From Bacillota bacterium (lineage in GTDB: Bacteria > Bacillota > Clostridia > Christensenellales > Aristaeellaceae), in NCBI GenBank assembly GCA_019137115.1, contig JAGVSV010000055.1:1-7602 (forward strand): a stretch of DNA of 7,602 nucleotides, read 5' to 3'. The first letter of the stretch is position 1; every line of letters starts with the position of its first letter. Of this stretch, positions 1-6,737 are shown in pieces. The position numbers and the translations under genes are program-made. The notes under the pieces are model-generated. The model had not been told where the DNA came from. It did not search any database and worked only from the letters and a program-made list of their open reading frames with translations.

Positions 1-510
1 AAGCTTCTGTATGAAGGCGATCGGGAAGCATTCAAACAATTCGTCGTGACCATCCTTCAGGCCGCTCCGACAGAGAAGGACAGGCACAGAAAGCGAAAAC
101 AGGCGAACTATCTGATGAATAACTGGCGGCGTATCCAGAACCGTTTGTTGCCCAATGCGCAGGGTTGCAGCGCGGAGGCACATGTCAGCCACATACTGTC
201 CGCCAGGCTGAGCAGCCGTCCGCTGGGCTGGAGCGAAAGCAACCTGATCACCATGGCGCTGTTGCGGGTGATGAAAGCCAATGGAGAAACCATCGCCTAT
301 CCATCCGTCTCAAAGTGCTCACCGACAATGTCAAACGCGCTGATTCCCAGTAATAAGACGCTCTCCACTGCCAAGAAGGCTCTCAAGCAATCCAGCACCC
401 TTGCTGCGACCTCCCTGCCGTTTCTGATTGCCGGCAAAACCAACTCCCTCTACCAAGCACTTCACGTCTTGTGCTCTGACTCCTTCGCCTACTGGCCTAC
501 AACAAGTTGA
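1..510 (+). CDS. ISLre2-type (UPF0236) transposase, C-terminal part, 5' end outside window
   Basis: The reading frame is open from base 1 to a TGA at 508-510, giving 169 residues of a protein that begins upstream. I recognise the C-terminal signature of the ISLre2/UPF0236 transposases from memory: a basic segment followed by a NNW-x-x-I-x-N-R-L stretch, then CSAEAHVSH at residues 56-64 and RLSSRPLGW at 69-77, then a LLRVMKANG-like segment. These proteins move an insertion sequence by DNA cleavage and rejoining. Past about residue 95 I see no family similarity, so the tail is either divergent or altered by decay. GC content is near 50% over the first 120 bases, lower than the operon downstream, which fits a mobile origin. 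A GTG at 46 is in frame but is an internal valine, not a start, because the family similarity extends upstream of it. Whether the full gene is intact cannot be judged here, and no terminal inverted repeat could be identified. Confidence 0.75.
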   Translation, partial: KLLYEGDREAFKQFVVTILQAAPTEKDRHRKRKQANYLMNNWRRIQNRLLPNAQGCSAEAHVSHILSARLSSRPLGWSESNLITMALLRVMKANGETIAYPSVSKCSPTMSNALIPSNKTLSTAKKALKQSSTLAATSLPFLIAGKTNSLYQALHVLCSDSFAYWPTTS

Positions 511-518
511 CTCGATCC

Positions 519-551
519 GCATGTTCCCTCGATTGACAAGCCAGAACATGC
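519..551. repeat. Inverted repeat around the -35 box, candidate operator
   Basis: GCATGTTC (519-526) and GAACATGC (544-551) are perfect 8-bp inverted copies separated by 17 bp, centre to centre 25 bp. The -35 box (533-538) lies between them and the right half falls in the promoter spacer. A dimeric regulator bound here would overlap RNA polymerase. No regulator gene is in the window, and a repeat of this size can arise by chance, so the operator role is tentative. Confidence 0.35.
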
Positions 552-561
552 CTGCTATATT
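533..561 (+). promoter_or_regulatory. Sigma-A-type promoter for the transporter operon
   Basis: A perfect -35 box TTGACA (533-538) is followed by a 17-bp spacer and TATATT (556-561), which matches the -10 consensus at five of six positions. TGC at 553-555 supplies an extended -10 TGn element. It lies 23 nt after the transposase stop and points at the binding-protein gene. The predicted start of transcription is around 568, giving a leader of about 140 nt. Prediction from sequence only. Confidence 0.75.
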
Positions 562-585
562 TATGGTGACAAGCAAAAACATCCT

Positions 586-634
586 GGTGCGCAATGCGCT
601 TTCCCCTGCCGTGCGGACGCCGGTTACGCGCACC
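586..634 (+). other. Possible long-range stem in the operon leader
   Basis: GGTGCGC (586-592) is exactly complementary to GCGCACC (628-634), which would form a 7-bp stem closing a 35-nt GC-rich interior. A competing small hairpin, GCGC-AAT-GCGC at 589-599, uses part of the left arm, so the two cannot form together. It matches no riboswitch or T-box motif I recognise. The fold is unverified. Confidence 0.25.
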
Positions 635-661
635 TTGACAGTTATCCATCATGTCGTTCAT

Positions 662-679
662 GCCGCGCGGGCGCGCGGC
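662..679 (+). repeat. GC-only perfect palindrome just upstream of the ribosome binding site
   Basis: GCCGCGCGGGCGCGCGGC is an 18-base stretch with perfect 8-base inverted arms around GG. As RNA it would form a 7-bp all-GC stem with a GGGC loop, ending 8 nt before the TAAGGAGG Shine-Dalgarno sequence. It leaves that sequence free and has no T-run after it, so it is not an intrinsic terminator. It could protect the 5' end of the mRNA or be a protein binding site. Confidence 0.5.
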
Positions 680-705
680 CAAATCAATAAGGAGGGAACC
701 ACCGC

Positions 706-2499
706 ATGAAGAGGACCGTAGGACTGCTGCTGGCACTGGTGATGGTCGCCACCATGATGCCCGGGCTGGCGGAGGAGGTCATCATTCCCCGCCACGAGAC
801 GCTCACGTACAACGGCCAATCCTGGGGCACGGCGTCCAGCTACAACCCGCTGGAAGCCGGCGGCAACCTGGGCTTTGGCACCATTGTACCCAACAACCCC
901 CGCCTGTTCGTATACGAAACGCTGTACATGTACAACATGATCACCGGCGAGAATGAGCCGCTGATCGCCCTGGAAGCCCCTGTGCTGGAGGACGGCGTGC
1001 TGACCGTCAAACTCAAGGAGAACGTCACGTTCAACGACGGCGTACCCATGACCGCCAAGGACGTGAAGTTCAGCTTTGACGTCCACAACCCGGAGCTCTT
1101 CAAGGACATCATCACCCCCTATGCCGACGTCACCGTGTACATCGCCTCGGTGGAAGTGGTGGATGACTATACGGTCAAGTTCGTCTGCAGCCAGGACAAC
1201 TACAACCCGCTGATGGTGGAAACGCTCTTCGGCATGACCCCCATCCTGCCGGAGCATATCTGGCAGCCGCGCTGGGACGAGCATGGCCCCGCCATGACCA
1301 AGCTGTTCAACGAGGACACCGTGGGCACCGGCGCGTACAAACTGTACCTGAATGATGACGCCCGCCAGGTGCTGATCCGCGTGGAGGACTACTGGGGACA
1401 GGCGGACAACATGTTCGGCAAGCTCGCCGCGCCCAAATACGTCATGCACGAGCTGTACCAGAACAACGACGCCGGCAACATCGCCTTTGGCGAAGGCCGG
1501 GTGGACATCGCCCAGCAGTTCATGCCCTCGGTATGGGAATACCAGGAGCGCATGAAGGACGAGAACGGGCAGCCGCTGGTCAAGACCTACTTCTCCGAAA
1601 AACCCTACCACCTGGGCTGGAGCATGCCGTCCATGCGCATCAACCAGAACAGGCCCGGCCTGGATGACTACGTGGTGCGCAAGGCGCTGGCGCTGTCGCT
1701 GGATTATGAGGCCATCGGCACCAACGCCATGAGCGGCTACACCAACGACATGATCCTGTGCTACATGAACGCCTACATCTTTGGCGACTACATCGACTGG
1801 GACGATGAGGAAATGCAGGCGCTGATGTGGGATACCACGGCGCTGGACGCCAACCTGGAGGAAGCCAACCGGCTGCTGGATGAAGCCGGATATGTCGACG
1901 TGGACAACGACGGCATCCGGGAGCTGAAGGACGGCAGCAAGTACGAATGGAAAGCCATGTGCCCCGCCGGCTGGTCGGACTGGAACATGACGCTGGATAG
2001 CCTGGCTGAGGGCGCCAAGAAAATCGGCCTGAACGTGGTGACGTACTTCCCGGAGGCGGCCACCTACACCACCGAGATCGCGCACGGCAACTTCGACATC
2101 GCTATGCAGGGCGTCACCCCGCCGCCTTCCATGTCCATGCCCTGGCGCGGCGCGTTCAACATGATGTACTCCAAGGGCGTCACGCCCATCGGCGAGTTCA
2201 CCAACCGCAACCAGAGCCGCTTTAAGAACGACCGCATCGACGAGCTGGTGGAGCTGACGATGCTGGAAACCGACCCGGACATCCTCAAGGAATACTACAC
2301 CGAGATCAACAAGATCTGGCTGAGCGAACTGCCCACCGTGCCGTTCATGTACCGGCCGTACGTGTTCCAAACCACCTACACCTACTACTGGACGGGCTTT
2401 GCCTCCGGCGATGGCGAAACCAAGATCATGCCGGGCATCTGCTATGACAGCGCCGGCCTGCGCGAGCTGTACCTGCTGGAGCCCACGGGCCGTCAATAA
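706..2499 (+). CDS. ABC transporter substrate-binding protein, family 5 (DppA/OppA-like), secreted
   Basis: This 597-residue protein is the extracellular receptor that binds the substrate and hands it to the membrane complex encoded by the next genes. Family-5 (SBP_bac_5) hallmarks are visible: a FNDGVPMTAKDVKFSFD segment at 109-125, GTGAYKL at 207-213, a VRKALALSLDYEAI helix at 324-337, and AN-x-LLDEAGY followed by an acidic DVDNDG loop near 387-403. Residues 1-22 form a signal peptide: KR, a hydrophobic core, and a likely cleavage after GLA before EE. There is no lipobox cysteine, so the mature protein should be soluble rather than a lipoprotein, which is unusual for a Gram-positive binding protein. 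Start: ATG 706 follows TAAGGAGG (688-695) with a 10-nt gap, and the signal peptide begins there. Being first in the operon and followed by a hairpin, it is probably made in excess over the permeases. The ligand is unknown: peptide, or oligosaccharide as for some Thermotoga and Pyrococcus members. Confidence 0.93.
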   Translation: MKRTVGLLLALVMVATMMPGLAEEVIIPRHETLTYNGQSWGTASSYNPLEAGGNLGFGTIVPNNPRLFVYETLYMYNMITGENEPLIALEAPVLEDGVLTVKLKENVTFNDGVPMTAKDVKFSFDVHNPELFKDIITPYADVTVYIASVEVVDDYTVKFVCSQDNYNPLMVETLFGMTPILPEHIWQPRWDEHGPAMTKLFNEDTVGTGAYKLYLNDDARQVLIRVEDYWGQADNMFGKLAAPKYVMHELYQNNDAGNIAFGEGRVDIAQQFMPSVWEYQERMKDENGQPLVKTYFSEKPYHLGWSMPSMRINQNRPGLDDYVVRKALALSLDYEAIGTNAMSGYTNDMILCYMNAYIFGDYIDWDDEEMQALMWDTTALDANLEEANRLLDEAGYVDVDNDGIRELKDGSKYEWKAMCPAGWSDWNMTLDSLAEGAKKIGLNVVTYFPEAATYTTEIAHGNFDIAMQGVTPPPSMSMPWRGAFNMMYSKGVTPIGEFTNRNQSRFKNDRIDELVELTMLETDPDILKEYYTEINKIWLSELPTVPFMYRPYVFQTTYTYYWTGFASGDGETKIMPGICYDSAGLRELYLLEPTGRQ

Positions 2500-2511
2500 C
2501 CTTCCTCCTCA

Positions 2512-2543
2512 GGGCAGACGGACGGGCTTCCGTCCGTCTGCCC
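2512..2543 (+). repeat. Strong intercistronic hairpin after the binding-protein gene
   Basis: GGGCAGACGGACGG (2512-2525) pairs perfectly with CCGTCCGTCTGCCC (2530-2543): a 14-bp stem with a GCTT loop, starting 12 nt after the TAA. No T-run follows (the next bases are GTCGCAT), so it is not a classical intrinsic terminator. Such structures between a binding-protein gene and its permease genes commonly protect the upstream message from 3' exonucleases or limit read-through, making the binding protein more abundant than the membrane parts. That role is inferred here. Confidence 0.8.
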
Positions 2544-2587
2544 GTCGCATAGGCACCATTCCCCCATGCTTTCCCCCATTTCCGTAC

Positions 2588-2594
2588 AGGAGGT
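2588..2594 (+). promoter_or_regulatory. Ribosome binding site that fixes a TTG start
   Basis: AGGAGGT lies 9 nt before TTG 2604. The first in-frame ATG (2622) would be 27 nt away, too far for this site. The strong site therefore supports the TTG as the true start of the first permease. A TTG codon usually lowers initiation. Confidence 0.75.
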
Positions 2595-2603
2595 ATCCGC
2601 ACC

Positions 2604-3791
2604 TTGGCAGAGCATGCTCCAATGCGCCTGGAACCGGAGGCGCGCAGGGGAAAACCCCTCCTGTATATCATGGCGGCACTGGCGGCCGGCGCCGTCATAT
2701 TAACCGCCCTGTCCCCGTACGCCAGCCTGGGTTGGCGCATCGCACTGGCGGCGCTGGTGATGACCGTGCTGCTCAGCTACACCCTGCCCGCGTTCGGCAA
2801 ATACCTGCGCAAGCGCATCTTCTGGTATACCGCCACCTTCTTTGTGGCGCTGGCGCTCAACTTCTTTTTGCCGCGGCTGATCCCCGGCAACCCGGTGGAC
2901 ATCATCCTGCAGGACTTGATGATGGGCATCACCGATGTGTCCCGCGCGACGGCGCTTAAAAACCAGTACATCGCGCAACTGGGCCTGGACAAAAGCCTGG
3001 TGGAACAGTTCTTCATCTACACCGGCAACCTTTTCAAGGGCGAGCTGGGCATGTCGCTGTATCTGGCGCAGCCCGTGGCCAAGGTGCTGGCCAGCAAAAT
3101 CCCGTGGTCGGTGGCCATCATGATGCCGGCGATCCTGGTCGGCTGGCTGGTGGGCAACATGCTGGGCGCACAGGCGGCCTACAAAAAGGGCGTATACGAC
3201 AAGGTCATCTTTCCGCTCTCGCTGTTCCTGTCGTCCATTCCCTCGTTTATCTTTTCCATGCTGATGCTGCTGTGGCTGGGCGTTTCCTGGAACTGGTTCC
3301 CGGTGCTGGGCGGCTTTGACGCGCAGATCATCAACAAGCAGAGCCTGGTGTACTACCGCTCGCTGGTGGCGCACTGGGCGCTTCCGTTCATCAGCCAGAC
3401 GCTGATCATCATCGGCGGTCAGGCCATCGGCATGCGCTCCATGGCGCTGTATGAGCTCAACGCCGACTATGTGCTGTTTGCCAAACTGCAGGGCATCCGC
3501 GACCGGAAAATCACCCGCTATGTGTTCCGCAACGCGGTGCTGCCGCAGGTGTCCGGCCTGGCGCTGTCCCTGGGCGGCATGGTGGCCGGCTCCACATTGA
3601 TTGAAATTGTGTTCAGCTACCCCGGCCTGGGGCAGCAGCTGATGATGGCCATCCGCAACGTGGACTATCCGCTGATTTCCGGGTGCACGCTGGTGATCTC
3701 CATCACCATGCTGGTGGCCAACCTGCTGATTGACATCGTGTACGGCCTGATTGACCCGCGCGTGCGCAGCGCGCAGACCGAGGAGAGCTGA
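2604..3791 (+). CDS. ABC transporter permease, DppB/OppB-type, with N-terminal two-helix extension
   Basis: This 395-residue inner subunit forms half of the transport channel. The family core begins near residue 66 with YLRKRIFWYTATFF, reaching RLIPGNPVDI at 91-100, the usual DppB N-terminus. The ATPase-contacting EAA loop lies at about 284-314 (ADYVLFAKLQG at 287-297, then FRNAVLPQ at 308-315). SYPGLGQQL at 338-346 and the DYPLISG segment at 354-360 are also typical. Membrane helices are predicted near 73-92, 168-190, 201-225, 258-276, 318-337 and 360-380. Residues 1-65 are extra compared with usual family members (about 310-340 residues) and contain two more hydrophobic helices, about 20-37 and 43-62; two added helices keep the core in its normal orientation. 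The TTG start is chosen from the ribosome binding site. It lies 104 nt after the binding-protein gene and 2 nt before its partner permease, so the two are probably translationally coupled. The substrate cannot be read from the sequence. Confidence 0.92.
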   Translation: MAEHAPMRLEPEARRGKPLLYIMAALAAGAVILTALSPYASLGWRIALAALVMTVLLSYTLPAFGKYLRKRIFWYTATFFVALALNFFLPRLIPGNPVDIILQDLMMGITDVSRATALKNQYIAQLGLDKSLVEQFFIYTGNLFKGELGMSLYLAQPVAKVLASKIPWSVAIMMPAILVGWLVGNMLGAQAAYKKGVYDKVIFPLSLFLSSIPSFIFSMLMLLWLGVSWNWFPVLGGFDAQIINKQSLVYYRSLVAHWALPFISQTLIIIGGQAIGMRSMALYELNADYVLFAKLQGIRDRKITRYVFRNAVLPQVSGLALSLGGMVAGSTLIEIVFSYPGLGQQLMMAIRNVDYPLISGCTLVISITMLVANLLIDIVYGLIDPRVRSAQTEES

Positions 3792-3793
3792 GC

Positions 3794-5710
3794 ATGCAGA
3801 CCATCAAAACGATGCTCCGTTCCCCCCGGTTCGTCATCGGCCTGGTGCTGGTGATGACGGTGCTGCTGTACGCGGTGGTCTACCCCATGGTGGACACGCG
3901 CGACCCGAAGGTCAACCGCCTGCCCAACGAGGCCTACCAGGCCGTTGTCCCGCTGCGCGCCATGCTGGACGCGGGTGAAGGCGAACTGGCGACTGCCGAG
4001 ATTGCCCGCCTGATCGAAGAGGAAGCGGCGGAGTTTGGCCCTTTCCGGCCACTGTACGACTGGTACGTGCAGCACAATATTGCAGAATACCAGCTGGTCA
4101 ACCGCTCGGCCAACACCATCTCGGCGGCGGTGGACAAAATGGACTGGGACGTGCTGTACCCGGCGGTGGTGGCCTACATTGACGGCGGCGGGGAGCGCCC
4201 GGACATGCTCACCGGCATGCGCAACCTGCTGGAGGACAAAGGGCAGATAAGGGTCGTGACGGACAGCCTGCGCGCGCTGGAGACCAATGGCTTAAGCGAC
4301 GCGGACGCCGCGATCTGGCGTCAACTTCTGGACGATGTGGACACGCTGGTGGCCCAGTACAACCCGGTCAAGGCCAAAAAGCTGGTCGATGACTATTACC
4401 GCGCGCGGCGGCCAATGTACAACGACGCCCCCGTGCTAAGCGCCGCCCTGGGCGAGGTCAGCGACGGCCTGATCCGCGAGGTGGTCAACCTGAACCTGCT
4501 GTTTGAGCAGTACGCAACGCCCACGCTGTTGAGCGTCCAGCGCAAAATCGACGCCACCACGGTGGAGAAGGCGGCCTCCGCCGTCAAGCAGATCAAGCGC
4601 ACCCACCCGCTGTACGACGAGCTGGAGCCCTTGCGCGCGCTGCTGGAAACAAAGGACGGCGACAGCGCCGCGCTGGTGGCTTCGGCCCAGGCCGAAATCG
4701 CCCGCATGCAGCAGCACATTGCGGACATTAAGGCGGCCGCTGACGTGGTGTTGAAGGAGGGTCAGCCCGCCATGGACGGCCTGACGGACGATGTGATCCG
4801 CAGTGAGTTTGCCACCCTGCCCGCTGAAACCCTGGAAGACGGCATTGCGGCGCTGGTGACCGCGCATGACGAAGTGGATACGCGCCTGTCGGACGCCGCG
4901 CAGCGCCTGGCCGGTCAGGGGCTGGACTTTGGCGCGTTCAAGCCCGGCGACCCCAGCGCGGTCAAGCTGCTGACGGACGGCATCCCGGCCTCGACGCTGA
5001 AGCTTAAAAACCAGCCGCCCAGCCGCGAGCACCCGCTGGGCACGGACATGGACTCCCGCGATGTGCTGCTGGAGATGGCGCACGCGGCGCGCCTGTCGCT
5101 GATGGTGGGGCTGATCGCCGGGTGCATTGCCACGCTGCTGGGCATCATCATCGGCCTGTTTGCCGGCTACGTGGGCGGGGCGCTGGATTCCATCCTCACC
5201 ACGTGGACCAACCTGTTTCTGGTCATCCCTTCGTTCGTCATCCTCATTTTGCTGTCGGTGGCCATGGGCCAGATCCGCGAGGCGTGGATCACCGGCCTGG
5301 TCATCGGCCTGACGGCCTGGCCGTGGACGGCCAAATCCGTGCGCGCCCAGACGGTCAGCCTGCGCTTCCGCGACCATGTGAACATGGCGCGCATCACAGG
5401 CTACCCCACCTGGCGCATCATCCTGACGGAAATCGCGCCCTACATCGCCAGCTATATCGTGATGGCGTTCATCCTGCAGGTGGCAAGCGGCATCATTTCG
5501 GAAGCCACGCTGGCCATTTTGGGGCTGGGCGACCCCAGCGCCATCTCGCTGGGCCGCATGATCAACCGCGCGCAGCAGTATGAATCCATCGTCAACGGCC
5601 GCTGGTGGGAGTTTGTGCCCGTTGCCGTCTGCATCGCGATGACCACTTTCGGGCTGTACATGATGAACTCGGGCATGGACCAGGTGTTCAACCCGAAAAT
5701 AAGGAGCTGA
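3794..5710 (+). CDS. ABC transporter permease, DppC/OppC-type, with about 365-residue extracytoplasmic insertion
   Basis: This 638-residue protein is the second channel subunit; relatives are usually about 280-350 residues. Helix 1 is at 12-32. The family core resumes at EHPLGTDMDSRDVL (412-425) and continues with helices near 433-457, 466-489, 497-513, 548-577 and 606-626. The EAA loop that docks the ATPase is at about 515-550 (VRAQTVSLRFRDHV, then ARITGYPTWRIIL), followed by EATLAILGLGDP at 570-581 and a WWEFVP segment at 604-609. Residues about 38-405 (bases 3905-5008) are an insertion: hydrophilic, rich in Ala, Leu, Asp, Glu and Lys/Arg, with no hydrophobic span, and likely mostly helical. 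With the EAA loop inside the cell, counting helices places the insertion outside. Reading frame and codon use are continuous through it, so it is not a frameshift or a fused neighbour. Start ATG 3794 follows AGGAG (3781-3785) by 8 nt. I do not recognise the inserted domain; binding-protein docking is a guess. Confidence 0.93.
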   Translation: MQTIKTMLRSPRFVIGLVLVMTVLLYAVVYPMVDTRDPKVNRLPNEAYQAVVPLRAMLDAGEGELATAEIARLIEEEAAEFGPFRPLYDWYVQHNIAEYQLVNRSANTISAAVDKMDWDVLYPAVVAYIDGGGERPDMLTGMRNLLEDKGQIRVVTDSLRALETNGLSDADAAIWRQLLDDVDTLVAQYNPVKAKKLVDDYYRARRPMYNDAPVLSAALGEVSDGLIREVVNLNLLFEQYATPTLLSVQRKIDATTVEKAASAVKQIKRTHPLYDELEPLRALLETKDGDSAALVASAQAEIARMQQHIADIKAAADVVLKEGQPAMDGLTDDVIRSEFATLPAETLEDGIAALVTAHDEVDTRLSDAAQRLAGQGLDFGAFKPGDPSAVKLLTDGIPASTLKLKNQPPSREHPLGTDMDSRDVLLEMAHAARLSLMVGLIAGCIATLLGIIIGLFAGYVGGALDSILTTWTNLFLVIPSFVILILLSVAMGQIREAWITGLVIGLTAWPWTAKSVRAQTVSLRFRDHVNMARITGYPTWRIILTEIAPYIASYIVMAFILQVASGIISEATLAILGLGDPSAISLGRMINRAQQYESIVNGRWWEFVPVAVCIAMTTFGLYMMNSGMDQVFNPKIRS

Positions 5711-5714
5711 GCCG

Positions 5715-6737
5715 ATGGCGGAACCAATCCTTTCGGTACGCGACCTGAAAACCTACTACCGCACGCGGCTAAAGGAAAACGTATATGCGGTGGACGGGGT
5801 CAGCTTTGACCTGCATGACGGGCATGTGCTGGGCATCGCGGGCGAATCCGGCTGCGGCAAGAGCACGCTGTCGCTGTCGCTGATGGGGTTTTATTTCCCG
5901 CCGCTGCACTACGGCTCGGGCTCAATCGTGCTAAACGGCACCGACATCATGACCCTGCCCTACGAAACCCTGCGGCGTGATTTCCTGGGCAAGCAGATCG
6001 CCTACATCCCGCAGGCGGCGATGAACGCATTGAACCCCACCCGGCGCATCAGCCGGTATGTGGTGGATGTGCTGTCCGAGCATGACATCGGCACCACCGA
6101 AAAGCAGATGCTGGCGCTGGCCGAAGAAAAGCTTACGTTCCTGGGCCTGCCGCCGCGCGTGCTCAACGCCTACCCCGGCGAGCTGTCCGGCGGCATGAAG
6201 CAGCGCACGGTCATCGCGCTGGCCACGCTGCTCAACCCCACGGTGCTCATTGCCGATGAACCCACCAGCGCGCTGGACGTCAGCAGCCAGAAGGTCGTGA
6301 TGGCCATGCTGCACCGGATGCTCAAGCAGGGGCTGGTCAAAAGCATGATCTTCATCACCCACGAGCTGCCGCTGCTGCGCCACGTGGCCGACGAAATCGC
6401 GGTGATGTACGCCGGTGAGTTTGTCGAGGTGGGCCCCGCCACCGACGTGATCTTTAGCCCCATCCATCCATATTCCCACGCGCTGATGGGCTCCATCATC
6501 GTGCCGGAGGAAGGCATGAAGGCGCGCAGCCTTTCCTCCATCCCCGGCGCGCCGCCGAACCTGAAAAACGTGCCGCCCGGCTGCCGCTTTGCCGAGCGCT
6601 GCGCCTATGTGGTGCCCGAATGCCGGATGCCCGACCCGGTGCTGGCGGCGATGATGGAGGAACATCAATACCGCTGCCGCTTTGATGAACAGGAACTGCG
6701 CGGAAAGTATGCCCTGGAGGTGCCCGCCCATGTCTAG
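5715..6737 (+). CDS. ABC transporter ATP-binding protein, DppD/OppD-type, with Fe-S-type cysteine motif
   Basis: This 340-residue cytoplasmic ATPase powers import together with the ATPase encoded next. All catalytic motifs are present: Walker A GESGCGKST (43-51), Q-loop Q100, signature LSGGMKQR (157-164), Walker B VLIADEP (177-183) with catalytic E182, D-loop SALD (185-188) and switch histidine H216. After HPYSHALMGSI (251-261) comes the C-terminal oligopeptide/dipeptide transporter domain, with cysteines C290, C296, C303 and C321. In Dpp/Opp ATPases this four-cysteine pattern has been reported to bind a [4Fe-4S] cluster, so one is likely here. The gene starts 4 nt after the DppC-type gene; AAGGAG (5701-5706) precedes ATG 5715 by 8 nt and lies inside the upstream coding sequence, implying coupled translation. 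Length and domain order are normal for the family. Confidence 0.95.
   Translation: MAEPILSVRDLKTYYRTRLKENVYAVDGVSFDLHDGHVLGIAGESGCGKSTLSLSLMGFYFPPLHYGSGSIVLNGTDIMTLPYETLRRDFLGKQIAYIPQAAMNALNPTRRISRYVVDVLSEHDIGTTEKQMLALAEEKLTFLGLPPRVLNAYPGELSGGMKQRTVIALATLLNPTVLIADEPTSALDVSSQKVVMAMLHRMLKQGLVKSMIFITHELPLLRHVADEIAVMYAGEFVEVGPATDVIFSPIHPYSHALMGSIIVPEEGMKARSLSSIPGAPPNLKNVPPGCRFAERCAYVVPECRMPDPVLAAMMEEHQYRCRFDEQELRGKYALEVPAHV
6716..6721 (+). promoter_or_regulatory. Ribosome binding site that fixes the start of the second ATPase
   Basis: GGAGGT, inside the end of the preceding ATPase gene, lies 8 nt before ATG 6730. A longer in-frame candidate begins at ATG 6682, but the 16 residues it would add do not resemble the family. 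ATG 6730 is therefore preferred. Confidence 0.8.

Noticed and set aside
1..6. HindIII site at the first base, suggesting a clone boundary
   Set aside because: AAGCTT also occurs inside the window, for example near 5000 and 6129, and a window edge at such a site can be chance.
635..663. A second TTGACA (635-640) as an additional promoter
   Set aside because: No acceptable -10 box at 16-18 bp; the sequence at the 17-bp spacing is TCATGC.
428..709. A 93-codon plus-strand open frame between the transposase and the operon
   Set aside because: It overlaps the transposase end, crosses the promoter and runs into the binding-protein start; no ribosome binding site or family resemblance supports it.
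658..2496. A 612-codon open frame on the minus strand opposite the binding-protein gene
   Set aside because: The sense frame encodes an obvious family-5 binding protein. The antisense frame is open because of GC-rich third positions, and its product is His/Val/Gly/Arg-rich with no family motif.
2512..2543. The hairpin as a rho-independent terminator ending the transcript
   Set aside because: There is no T-run after the stem, and the permease and ATPase genes downstream need to be transcribed with no other promoter evident.
2559..2579. Direct repeat TTCCCCCAT at 2559-2567 and 2571-2579
   Set aside because: Only 9 bases in a C-rich stretch; low complexity explains it and nothing links it to a function.
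4436..5377. A 313-codon minus-strand open frame inside the DppC-type gene
   Set aside because: It is an antisense shadow of high-GC coding sequence, rich in Gln, Arg, His and Gly, with no ribosome binding site or recognisable motif. The insertion itself is well explained by the plus frame.
6682..6729. A longer start (ATG 6682) for the second ATPase
   Set aside because: ATG 6730 has GGAGGT at an 8-nt distance and gives the normal family N-terminus; the 16 added residues would lie wholly in the coding end of the previous gene.
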